DNA of 64,000 bases from assembly GCF_025643595.1 (NCBI RefSeq), contig NZ_CP102826.1:4464001-4528000 (forward strand), written 5' to 3'. A program made the translations under genes and the position numbers. This stretch comes from Saccharopolyspora rosea. GTDB taxonomy: Bacteria > Actinomycetota > Actinomycetes > Mycobacteriales > Pseudonocardiaceae. Position 1 is the first letter of the stretch, and every line of letters begins with the position of its first letter. The notes beneath the pieces were generated by a model. That model made no database searches and was not told the origin of the DNA. It saw nothing but the letters and a program-made list of their open reading frames with translations. Shown here piece after piece: positions 19,577 to 26,680 of the stretch.

Positions 19577-19951
19577 TCAGCGGCCGCGGGCGGGGTTGCC
19601 CGGACCGCGCTGCGGCGCGCGGCGGGGCGCCGGACCTCGCTGCGCGGCGGGACGCCGCCCCGCCGGGGCGGCCGGGCGGCGCGGCGGGGTGCGCGGCTCC
19701 GGATCGAAGTCCAGGTCGTCGTCGTACCGACGGCCCCGGCCCCGCCGCTGCCACGGCTTGGGCCGGTTGCTCCAGCTGTCGAAGACGAGCACCACTGCCA
19801 CGAAGCCCACAATCCCCAGCCCCACTGACCACACCTGGATGAGCAGGAAGAACAGCGCGACGAGGAGCAAAGGCCCCACCGCGGCCCAGCAGAACGGGTC
19901 GATCCGCCCGAAATTCCTGGTACCGGGCCGGTCCCGGTCGTCACGTGCCAT
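19577..19951 (-). CDS. Small membrane protein with Arg/Pro-rich tail, unknown
   Basis: A 124-residue protein: a charged start (MARDDRDRPGTRNFGRIDPF), two adjacent transmembrane helices (about residues 20-55), then a low-complexity basic tail rich in Pro, Arg and Ala. The ATG at 19951 is chosen because it lies just before the conserved-looking charged segment; no strong ribosome site is visible. I recognise no domain. The proline/arginine tail could be cytoplasmic and unstructured. The gene stands between two minus-strand genes of unrelated function. Confidence 0.65.
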   Translation of the reverse strand: MARDDRDRPGTRNFGRIDPFCWAAVGPLLLVALFFLLIQVWSVGLGIVGFVAVVLVFDSWSNRPKPWQRRGRGRRYDDDLDFDPEPRTPPRRPAAPAGRRPAAQRGPAPRRAPQRGPGNPARGR

Positions 19952-20056
19952 CGAGGTACTCGCTTCCACTGTCTTGCCTGGGCTGCCGGTCTTCGGCACG
20001 CTCCACGGTAATGCGCCGCCTCCCGGCCACCGCGACGCGGCCCGGCGGCGCGGGGA

Positions 20057-20347
20057 TCAGCGGCGCAACCGCTTGCGCCCGGTGACCTTGTTGTAGATCA
20101 CCAGCACGATGATCGCGCCGATCACCGAGCCGATGAACCCGGCCGGGCGGAAGTCCTGGAAGCCGTGGAACCCGTGGCCCTTGATCAGGTCGAAGAGCAC
20201 GCCGCCCGCGATCGAGCCGACGATCCCGAGCACGATCGTCATGAACAGCCCGATGTCGTCCTTGCCGGGCACGATCGCGCGCGCGATGAGTCCGGCGATC
20301 AGGCCGAACACGACCCAGCCGATGATGTTCAAAACCACAGCGTTCAC
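20057..20347 (-). CDS. GlsB/YeaQ/YmgE-family stress-associated membrane protein
   Basis: A 96-residue, three-helix membrane protein with the family hallmarks [27 protein letters not shown] and [13 protein letters not shown], ending in a short basic tail. The family (transglycosylase-associated protein, GlsB) is linked to general stress in enterobacteria and firmicutes, but no biochemical role is settled. The GTG at 20347 is the first start in frame; a second GTG three codons on is possible. It diverges from RNase Z. Confidence 0.9.
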   Translation of the reverse strand: MNAVVLNIIGWVVFGLIAGLIARAIVPGKDDIGLFMTIVLGIVGSIAGGVLFDLIKGHGFHGFQDFRPAGFIGSVIGAIIVLVIYNKVTGRKRLRR

Positions 20348-20653
20348 CTATCGTCGACGAACTCGTCCACGATCAGGTTACGTGTCCACCCAGTGGGACG
20401 ATCGACCGCGTTTGCCCGCTCCGCCGACTCGGCGCACGGCGACCGCCCGGCTCGGCACCGACGTGTCGAGGATCACGCCCCCGGAGCGAGGCGCGGACCG
20501 GGGAGCACCGGACCACCACGAACCCGCTCCCGCCGCCCGGCGCCGCCCCGACCGTCGAGTCCGTTGTGGACAGATGTGCTCCGTTGCCCGACGCGGTGGG
20601 GGTTTTCCCCGCGCGGGGAGCAGATCCCGGTGCGCTGCTCTAGGGTCCGGACC
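20348..20653. other. Intergenic region between glsB-like gene and rnz
   Basis: A 306-base divergent spacer. Apart from the -10-like TAGGGT at its right end and one degenerate dispersed palindrome at 20559-20572, I see no gene or structured element. Confidence 0.5.
20641..20646 (+). promoter_or_regulatory. -10 element, probable leaderless transcript of rnz
   Basis: TAGGGT stands seven bases before the ATG at 20654 and no Shine-Dalgarno sequence intervenes, so transcription would begin at or next to the start codon. The same layout occurs at 32083 and 44307. Confidence 0.5.
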
Positions 20654-21601
20654 ATGTCCGGTCGCGAACTGGTCGTGCTCGGCACGGCGAGTCAGGCACC
20701 CACCCGGCGGCGCAACCACAACGGCTACCTGCTGCTGTGGGACGGCGTCGGCATGCTGCTCGACCCGGGCGAGGGCACGCAGCGGCAGATGACGCACGCC
20801 GGCGTCAGCGTCCACCAGGTGCACCACGTGCTGATCAGCCACTTCCACGGCGACCACTGCCTGGGCCTGCCGGGCGTGGTGCAGCGGCTCTCCCGCGACC
20901 ACGTGCCGCACCTCGTGCACGTGCACTACCCCGCGTCCGGCCAGCGCTACTTCGAACGACTGCGCCACGCGGCCGCGTTCGACGAGACGGCCCGGCTGCA
21001 CCCGGAACCGGTCGACGGTGCGGGCGTGATCGCCACCGGACCGTTCGGCACCCTCGAAGCGGCGCGCCTGGACCACCGGATCGAGACCTTCGGCTACCGG
21101 CTCGCCGAACCCGACGGGCGGCGCATGGTGCCCGGACTGCTGGCCCGGCACGGCGTGCGCGGCGCCGACATCGGACGGCTGCAACGCGCCGGTGATCTCG
21201 TGGTCGGCGACCGCCGGGTGACGCTGGACGAGGTCAGCGAACCGCGGCCCGGCCAGCGGTTCGCCTTCGTCATGGACACCCGGCTCTGCGACGGGGTGTT
21301 CGCCCTGGCCGACCGCGCCGACCTGCTGGTGATCGAGTCGACGTTCCTGGACACCGACGCCGCGCTGGCCGAGCGGTACCGGCACCTCACCGCGGCCCAG
21401 GCCGCCCGCGTCGCCGCCGAGTGCGGCGTCCGCCACCTGGTGCTCACCCACTTCTCCCAGCGCTACACCGATCCCCGCCGGTTCCACGACGAGGCGGCAG
21501 CCGTCTTCGACGGGCCGATCACCGTCGCCGACGACCTCGTCCGCGTCCCCGTCCCGCCGCGCGCGACTTCCCGGCGCCAGCCCTCCCGCTCCCGCGGTTG
21601 A
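20654..21601 (+). CDS. rnz: Ribonuclease Z
   Basis: A 315-residue metallo-beta-lactamase-fold nuclease that matures tRNA 3' ends. The zinc-binding motif [13 protein letters not shown], an early PGEGTQRQM segment, the VMDTRLCD metal ligand and LTHFSQRY near the C-terminus are as in RNase Z. The exosite segment between residues 150 and 190 is present. The ATG at 20654 is the first in frame and follows a probable leaderless promoter. The C-terminus has a short Arg/Ser-rich extension. Confidence 0.92.
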   Translation: MSGRELVVLGTASQAPTRRRNHNGYLLLWDGVGMLLDPGEGTQRQMTHAGVSVHQVHHVLISHFHGDHCLGLPGVVQRLSRDHVPHLVHVHYPASGQRYFERLRHAAAFDETARLHPEPVDGAGVIATGPFGTLEAARLDHRIETFGYRLAEPDGRRMVPGLLARHGVRGADIGRLQRAGDLVVGDRRVTLDEVSEPRPGQRFAFVMDTRLCDGVFALADRADLLVIESTFLDTDAALAERYRHLTAAQAARVAAECGVRHLVLTHFSQRYTDPRRFHDEAAAVFDGPITVADDLVRVPVPPRATSRRQPSRSRG

Positions 21602-21609
21602 CCCCTTGT

Positions 21610-21630
21610 TGGAAATGGTGTTCGTTTTCG
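21610..21630 (+). promoter_or_regulatory. Zur box upstream of the L36 paralogue
   Basis: TGGAAATGGTGTTCGTTTTCG agrees closely with the actinobacterial Zur consensus TGAAAATGATTTTCATTTTCA. It is followed by TTTAGGCT, a plausible -10, so zinc-bound Zur would block the promoter of rpmJ and perhaps of the GTPase gene downstream. The gene functions (zinc-free ribosomal protein, COG0523 GTPase) independently fit a zinc-starvation regulon. Confidence 0.75.
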
Positions 21631-21673
21631 TTTAGGCTGCGGTCGAGCGTCGTGCGCGAGGAAGGAGCTCGTC

Positions 21674-21796
21674 GTGAAGGTCCGCGCTTCGCTGAAGTCC
21701 CTGAAGAACAAGGACGGATCGCAGGTGATCCGGCGCCACGGGAAGGTGTACGTGATCAACAAGCGGAACCCGCGCTGGAAGGCCCGGCAGGGCTGA
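21674..21796 (+). CDS. rpmJ: 50S ribosomal protein L36, cysteine-free paralogue
   Basis: A 40-residue protein beginning [11 protein letters not shown] and ending NPRWKARQG. It is the C- type of L36: the zinc-binding cysteines of the common form are absent. Such paralogues replace the zinc-containing protein when zinc is scarce, releasing zinc from ribosomes. The GTG at 21674 follows GGAAGGAG. A Zur box lies 44 bases upstream and the COG0523 GTPase gene begins 93 bases downstream. An imperfect hairpin (21808-21839) in between may act as a partial terminator. Confidence 0.92.
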   Translation: MKVRASLKSLKNKDGSQVIRRHGKVYVINKRNPRWKARQG

Positions 21797-21888
21797 CGGA
21801 ACGTCCCGGGGGGGCCGGGCGGACGCCGTCCGGTCCCCCGCTATGTTCGGCGGGGCCGCGGAGGACGACGAGAGGTGCGGGAGTTCGG

Positions 21889-22920
21889 GTGGGTCAGCAG
21901 CGGATCCCGGTGATCGTCGTCGCGGGCTTCCTCGGATCCGGCAAGACGAGCCTGCTCAACCACCTGCTGCGCAACCCGGCGGGCGCGCGGATCGGCGTGG
22001 TGGTCAACGACTTCGGCGAGCTGGAGATCGACGCGATGAGCGTCGCCGGCCAGGTCGACTCGATGGTCTCGCTGGGCAACGGCTGCCTGTGCTGCGCGGT
22101 CGACGCCGCCGGCCTGGACGACCTGCTGTCCCGGCTCACCCGGCGCGGCAGCGGCATCGACGTGATCGTCATCGAGTGCAGCGGACTGGCCGATCCGCGG
22201 GTGCTGATCCGGATGCTGCTGGCCAGCACGCACCAGCGCACCACCTACGGCGGCCTGGTCGAGGTCGTCGACGCCGCCGAGTTCGACAGCACCCGCACCC
22301 GGCACCCCGAGCTCGACCGGCACCTGCGGTTCGCCGACCTGGTGCTGCTGAACAAGACCGACCGGGTCGACGGGGCGACCCGCGACCGCCTGGTCTCCGC
22401 GGTGCGCGACCTCGCCGACGGCACCCCCGTGCTGCCCACCGCGCACGGCCGGGTCGACCCCACCTGGTTCTTCGAACCGCGCGCGGCGCGGCCGGAGCGC
22501 GGTGGTCCCCGCCAGCTGTCCTTCGACGAACTGCTCGCCGAGACCCGCGACGAGGACCACCACGACCACCCGCACGCCACCTACCAGAGCGTCGAGTTCA
22601 CCGCCGACGACCCGATCGACCCCCGCGCGCTGATGCGGTTCCTCGACGACCGGCCGTCCGGCGTCTACCGGATGAAGGGGTTCGTCCACTTCGGACATGC
22701 CGGGGGCGGCCGGAGGTTCGAGCTGCACACCGTCGGCAACTTCCTGCGCTTCCGGCGCACCCGCTTCAGCCGCGGCGAGCCGAGGCGGACCCAGCTGGTC
22801 CTGATCGGCACCGACATCGACGCCGACGCCGTCCGCGACCGCCTCGCGGCGTGCGTCGGCGAGCCCGCCGCCGACGACGAGCACGCCATGCTGGACGTCC
22901 TGCGCTACGTCGAGCGCTGA
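21889..22920 (+). CDS. COG0523 (CobW/YjiA/ZigA) GTPase, probable zinc metallochaperone
   Basis: A 343-residue G3E-family GTPase. The P-loop is GFLGSGKTS, the metal-binding CxCC motif is GNGCLCCAV, the guanine-specificity motif is LLNKTD, and a His-rich loop (DEDHHDHPHATY) precedes the C-terminal CobW_C domain. This group inserts or delivers metals; members in Zur regulons act in zinc homeostasis. The GTG at 21889 (GQQRIPVIVVAGF) has GGGAG just upstream. Its position after a Zur box and the zinc-free L36 gene supports a zinc role over cobalamin synthesis, since no cob genes are near. Confidence 0.9.
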   Translation: MGQQRIPVIVVAGFLGSGKTSLLNHLLRNPAGARIGVVVNDFGELEIDAMSVAGQVDSMVSLGNGCLCCAVDAAGLDDLLSRLTRRGSGIDVIVIECSGLADPRVLIRMLLASTHQRTTYGGLVEVVDAAEFDSTRTRHPELDRHLRFADLVLLNKTDRVDGATRDRLVSAVRDLADGTPVLPTAHGRVDPTWFFEPRAARPERGGPRQLSFDELLAETRDEDHHDHPHATYQSVEFTADDPIDPRALMRFLDDRPSGVYRMKGFVHFGHAGGGRRFELHTVGNFLRFRRTRFSRGEPRRTQLVLIGTDIDADAVRDRLAACVGEPAADDEHAMLDVLRYVER

Positions 22921-22983
22921 CGCCGGTGTCGCGGTCCGCTCCGGCGGGTAGTGCCAGGGGCGCGGCCGACAGGGAGGACACCG

Positions 22984-24399
22984 GTGCGACTCGTCGAAGA
23001 AACGCCGTTCCGCTTCCGCATCGACCGGCACGGCGACATGCGGGTGCCGGGCGTGGTGTTCGCCTCGCGCGAGCTGCTGCCGCCCGCCGGGGACGGCTCG
23101 CTGGAACAGGTCGCGAACGTGGCCGCGCTGCCCGGGATCGTCGGCGCCTCCTACGCGATGCCGGACGTGCACTGGGGCTACGGCTTCCCCATCGGCGGCG
23201 TCGCCGCCACCGACGCGCGGCGCGGTGGGGTCGTCTCGCCCGGCGGCGTCGGCTTCGACATCTCCTGCGGGGTGCGGCTGCTGGCCGCCGACCTGGACCG
23301 CCGGGACTTCCAGCGGGTGCGGGAGGAACTCATGGATCAGCTGGGCCGGGCCGTGCCGCGCGGACCGGGCCGCGGAGCGGTGTGGGACCTGCCGCGGCGC
23401 GAGGACCTGGAGCGCCTGCTGCGCGACGGTTCCCGGCACGCCGTCGACCGCGGCTACGGCGTGCCGCGCGACCTGGACCGCTGCGAGGACTTCGGCGCCG
23501 TCCCGGACGCCGAACCGGAGCAGGTCGGCGAGCGGGCGCGGGAGCGCGGCCTCGGCCAGATCGGCAGCCTCGGCTCCGGCAACCACTTCCTGGAGGTGCA
23601 GGCGGTCGAGCAGGTGCACGACGCCCGGGCCGCCGAGGAGTTCGGCCTGCACCCGGACCAGGTGTGCGTGATGGTGCACTGCGGTTCGCGCGGACTGGGC
23701 CACCAGATCTGCACCGATCACGTGCGCGCGATGGACCGCACCATGGCCGACCGCGGCATCACCGTCCCCGACCGGCAGTTGGCGTGCGCGCCGGTCGACT
23801 CGCCGGAGGGCCGCGCCTACCTGGGCGCGATGGCCGCCGCCGCCAACTACGCCCGCGCCAACCGCCAGGTGCTCGGCTGGGCCGCCGGTGCGGCGCTGCG
23901 CCGGGTCACCGGGCGCGGCCTGGACCTCGTCTACGACATCTCGCACAACCTCGCCAAGTTGGAGGAGCACGAGGTCGGCGGTCAACGGCGCCTGCTGTGC
24001 GTGCACCGCAAGGGCGCGACCCGGGCGCTGCCGCCCGGTCACCCGGACCTGCCCCGGGACCTCGACGCCGCCGGACAACCGGTGCTGATCCCCGGTTCGA
24101 TGGGCACCGCGTCCTACGTGCTGACCGGTGTCGCGGGCGGGGACGCCTTCCACTCGACCTGCCACGGCGCGGGGCGCAGGCAGAGCCGCCACCAGGCGGT
24201 GCGCTCGGTCGACGCGAAGGTGCTGCGCCGCGACCTGGAGCGCAGCGGCGTCGCGGTGCGCGGCGGTTCGGCCCGCGGGCTGGCCGAGGAGGCGCCCACG
24301 GCGTACAAGGACGTCGACGCGGTCGTCGCCGTCGCCGAAGGCGCGGGGCTGTGCCGCCGGGTCGCCCGCCTCGTCCCGCTGGGCGTGGTGAAGGGGTGA
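22984..24399 (+). CDS. rtcB: RtcB-family RNA ligase
   Basis: A 471-residue GTP- and Mn-dependent RNA ligase that joins 2',3'-cyclic phosphate or 3'-phosphate ends to 5'-OH ends. Active-site segments visible: the metal-binding [35 protein letters not shown], and the guanylylated histidine region in [10 protein letters not shown]. The GTG at 22984 follows GGAGG. It overlaps the archease gene by four bases. The substrate in this organism (tRNA repair, or healing of toxin-cleaved RNA) is not evident. A large gap separates it from the Zur-linked genes only by 63 bases, so co-transcription with the GTPase is possible. Confidence 0.94.
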   Translation: MRLVEETPFRFRIDRHGDMRVPGVVFASRELLPPAGDGSLEQVANVAALPGIVGASYAMPDVHWGYGFPIGGVAATDARRGGVVSPGGVGFDISCGVRLLAADLDRRDFQRVREELMDQLGRAVPRGPGRGAVWDLPRREDLERLLRDGSRHAVDRGYGVPRDLDRCEDFGAVPDAEPEQVGERARERGLGQIGSLGSGNHFLEVQAVEQVHDARAAEEFGLHPDQVCVMVHCGSRGLGHQICTDHVRAMDRTMADRGITVPDRQLACAPVDSPEGRAYLGAMAAAANYARANRQVLGWAAGAALRRVTGRGLDLVYDISHNLAKLEEHEVGGQRRLLCVHRKGATRALPPGHPDLPRDLDAAGQPVLIPGSMGTASYVLTGVAGGDAFHSTCHGAGRRQSRHQAVRSVDAKVLRRDLERSGVAVRGGSARGLAEEAPTAYKDVDAVVAVAEGAGLCRRVARLVPLGVVKG

Positions 24400-24809
24400 A
24401 CCGGGGGCACCGCCTGCTGCCGCACACCGCGGACGTGCGCTTCGAGGCGTGGGCGCCGACCCGCGAGGAGTGCCTGGCCGAGGCCGCGGCCGCCCTGGTG
24501 GCCGGATTCGCCGACGTCACCGGCGTTGCCGCGCGGACCACCCGCACCGCGCGGCTGCCGGGCGCCACCGACGAGGACGTGCTGCTCGCGCTGCTCGACG
24601 AGATCGTCTACCTCCTCGACACCGAGGACGCCGTGCCGCTGCGCGCGGAGGTGACCGGGGCCGCCGGTGACGCGTCGGTGCGCCTGGACCTCGCCCCGCT
24701 CGACCGGGTGGAGGTGATCGGCGCGGCACCGAAAGCGGTGTCGCTGCACGACCTGCGGTTCGAACGCGCCACCGGCGGCTGGTGGTGCACGGCCACGGTG
24801 GACGTCTGA
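24396..24809 (+). CDS. Archease, RtcB cofactor
   Basis: A 137-residue archease. The family start is clear ([17 protein letters not shown]) and the C-terminal [17 protein letters not shown] matches the conserved end. Archease speeds the guanylylation of RtcB and allows multiple turnover; conserved acidic residues (D in HTAD, others near the C-terminus) bind metal. The GTG start overlaps the rtcB stop (GTGA), so the two are translationally coupled. Length fits the family. Confidence 0.92.
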   Translation: MNRGHRLLPHTADVRFEAWAPTREECLAEAAAALVAGFADVTGVAARTTRTARLPGATDEDVLLALLDEIVYLLDTEDAVPLRAEVTGAAGDASVRLDLAPLDRVEVIGAAPKAVSLHDLRFERATGGWWCTATVDV

Positions 24810-24838
24810 GGCGTCCGCCCGGCGGGTAGTCCGCGGGC

Positions 24839-25117
24839 ATGCCGAAACGCCGGCGCGAGGACTACGAGCGGGGTCTGCCCGGGTACCACGACCCGATGGC
24901 GGGCTACGCCGGTGCGCCCCGCGCGCTCAGCGCGCTCACCCTGCGGTTGTGGTTGGCCGGGTTCGGGCTGGTCTTCTGCGCGGTCGGCGGCTACCTGGTG
25001 CTGCGCTACATCCCCGACCTGGCCTGGCTCGGCTGGACCCTCGTGGTGCTCGCGGTCATCGCCGCCGTCGACCTGGCCTGGGTCGCCTACCGCAAACTCC
25101 GCGGCGAACCGGGCTGA
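24839..25117 (+). CDS. Small two-helix membrane protein, unknown
   Basis: A 92-residue protein with a basic N-terminus (MPKRRREDYERGLPGYHD), two transmembrane helices (about 37-56 and 62-82) and a short basic tail. The layout resembles actinomycete DUF6343-type proteins, but I cannot confirm the family. The ATG at 24839 is the first in frame. It follows archease by 29 bases and may share its transcript. One exact GTCCACNNNGGACA palindrome begins six bases after the stop, followed by repeat R3. Confidence 0.7.
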   Translation: MPKRRREDYERGLPGYHDPMAGYAGAPRALSALTLRLWLAGFGLVFCAVGGYLVLRYIPDLAWLGWTLVVLAVIAAVDLAWVAYRKLRGEPG

Positions 25118-25173
25118 GCCGCGTCCACAGCGGACATCCGCCGTGGGCGAACGGCCTCGACCGCCGGCTCCGC

Positions 25174-25311
25174 AGAGTCTGTCTTTGAACTCCTTTTGCG
25201 TGGCGGTGCCGGGAGCGGAACCTCAGCGGTGCCAGCGGCGAGACCACTCACCGAAAGAGAAAGCGGCTACCGCCGCTTACCACGCCCCTTCCGGGCCGAA
25301 GACGGGCACTA
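25174..25311. repeat. Intergenic repeat, copy R3
   Basis: Left end GTCTGTCTTTGAACTCC and right end CCGAAGACGGGCACTA are inverted relatives of each other. Inside are the GTGGCGGTGCCGG module and the hairpin AAGCGGctaccGCCGCTT preceded by GAAAGAGA, oriented as a terminator for the minus strand. The right end includes the stop codon (TAG) of the conservon gene cvnD at 25309-25311. Confidence 0.75.
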
Positions 25312-25914
25312 AGCCGGGATCGGGAGGCGGTCGATCGCGTGGCGGACGAGGCTGATCAGCGCCTGCTTGCAGGACTCCCGGTCGCGGGCGTCGCACAGCA
25401 CCATCGGCACGTCGTCCGCGATCGTCAGGGCCTCCCGCACCTCCTCGATCTCGTAGTGGTACGCGTCGTCGAAGACGTTGATGCCCACCAGGAACGGGAT
25501 GCCGCGCCGCTCGAAGAAGTCGACCGAGGCGAAGCCGTCCTCCAGCTTGCGGGTGTCGACCAGCACCACGGCGCCGACGGCTCCCAGCGCGAGGTCGTTC
25601 CACAGGGGCCAGAAGCGGCTCTGCCCGGGCGCGCCGAACAGGTACAGCACCACTTCGTCGGAGACGCTGATGCGGCCGAAGTCCAACGCGACCGTGGTGG
25701 TGTCCTTCTCCGCCACGCCGCTGAGGTCGTCGACGCCCTCGCTGGCCACGGTCATCTCTTCCTCGGTGGTCAGCGGCGGGATCTCGCTCACCGCGCCGAC
25801 GAGCGTCGTCTTGCCCACGCCGAAACCGCCCGCGACGATCAGCTTGACCGGCATCGGCGCGGCGGTGTCCTGCGCGGGGGCCGGGACGTCCGGCTCAGAG
25901 CCTGCAAAGCCCAC
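25309..25914 (-). CDS. cvnD: Conservon GTP-binding protein CvnD
   Basis: A 201-residue small GTPase of the conservon type. The P-loop is VAGGFGVGKTTLV and the switch/PGQ region is LFGAPGQSRFW, followed by VVLVDTR. It would act with CvnA, CvnB and CvnC at the membrane in a eukaryotic-like signalling complex. The GTG at 25914 (GFAGSEPDVP) is preferred to the ATG at 25953 because it overlaps the end of cvnC only briefly and has an AGCAGG-type ribosome site. The classical NKxD motif is replaced by GINVFDD, as is usual in this family. Its stop codon lies in repeat R3. Confidence 0.9.
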   Translation of the reverse strand: MGFAGSEPDVPAPAQDTAAPMPVKLIVAGGFGVGKTTLVGAVSEIPPLTTEEEMTVASEGVDDLSGVAEKDTTTVALDFGRISVSDEVVLYLFGAPGQSRFWPLWNDLALGAVGAVVLVDTRKLEDGFASVDFFERRGIPFLVGINVFDDAYHYEIEEVREALTIADDVPMVLCDARDRESCKQALISLVRHAIDRLPIPA

Positions 25915-26254
25915 GATAAACCTGCTCCAAGATCTCTCGGCTGACTTCCGCACGAGGCGCGCGCACGACTACGGCACCGTGGTCGAGCAGGTCCGAGCAC
26001 AACACCCGGACCACGCCCAACGGCTGCTCCATCGCGGCGGCCAGCTCGGCGAGCGACACCGGCCGTCGGCACGCGTCGAGGATCAGCCGGTGCTCCGGGG
26101 TCAACTCCGCTCCCGCCGCGTCGAGGCGGGTTCCCGCGCTGACGACCTGCGCGGCCGAGTCGAGCTGCGCGTGCCTGCCGGAGGTGCGGCCCCGGGTGAT
26201 GGTGTACGGCCGGACGATCGGCCCCGCTTCCTCGTCGTACCACGCCTCGTCCAC
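25895..26254 (-). CDS. cvnC: Conservon DUF742 protein CvnC
   Basis: A 119-residue DUF742 protein with a winged-helix-like core: VRPYTITRGRTSGRHAQLD at the start, then EHRLILDACRRPVSLAELAA and VVRVLCSDLLDHGAV. DUF742 proteins are the third member of conservons and probably act as adaptors. GTG start at 26254 lies three bases after the cvnB stop. Confidence 0.92.
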   Translation of the reverse strand: MDEAWYDEEAGPIVRPYTITRGRTSGRHAQLDSAAQVVSAGTRLDAAGAELTPEHRLILDACRRPVSLAELAAAMEQPLGVVRVLCSDLLDHGAVVVRAPRAEVSREILEQVYRGLCRL

Positions 26255-26257
26255 GAC

Positions 26258-26671
26258 TCAGTTCCTCTCCACCGACGCTTCCCGCGGTGCGGCCGACAGG
26301 AATGTGCCGACCCGGGTGATCAGGCGGCCCATGTCGTAGGCGACGAGTTCGATGTCGGCGTCGGTCTCGGTGAGCACCGACAGGCACGCACCGTTCCCGG
26401 CCGCGGACACGAACAGGAAGCCGCGCTCCATCTCCACGTGGGTCTGGGCCACGGCGCCGCGGTCGAAGTCCTTGCTCACGCCCTTGCCGATGCTGCGCAG
26501 GCTGGACGACGCCGCGGCGAGCTTGTCCGCGGCGTCGCGGTCCAGGCCGCCGGACTTGGCGATCACCAGTCCGTCGTTGGACAGCACCACGGCGTGCTGC
26601 GCGCCGTGCACGCCGGCCACGAAGTCGTCGAGCAGCCAGCTCAGCTTGGAACCCGCACTCGTTTCGATCAT
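26258..26671 (-). CDS. cvnB: Conservon roadblock/LC7 protein CvnB
   Basis: A 137-residue roadblock/LC7-domain protein (KLSWLLDDFVAGVHGAQHAV, then LSNDGLVIAKSGGL and the GFLFVSAAGNGACLSV strand). These proteins resemble MglB and serve as regulators or activators of the partner GTPase. The ATG at 26671 has GAGG seven bases upstream; a GTG two codons earlier would be too close. The gap to cvnA is nine bases. Confidence 0.92.
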   Translation of the reverse strand: MIETSAGSKLSWLLDDFVAGVHGAQHAVVLSNDGLVIAKSGGLDRDAADKLAAASSSLRSIGKGVSKDFDRGAVAQTHVEMERGFLFVSAAGNGACLSVLTETDADIELVAYDMGRLITRVGTFLSAAPREASVERN

Positions 26672-26680
26672 CCCCACACC

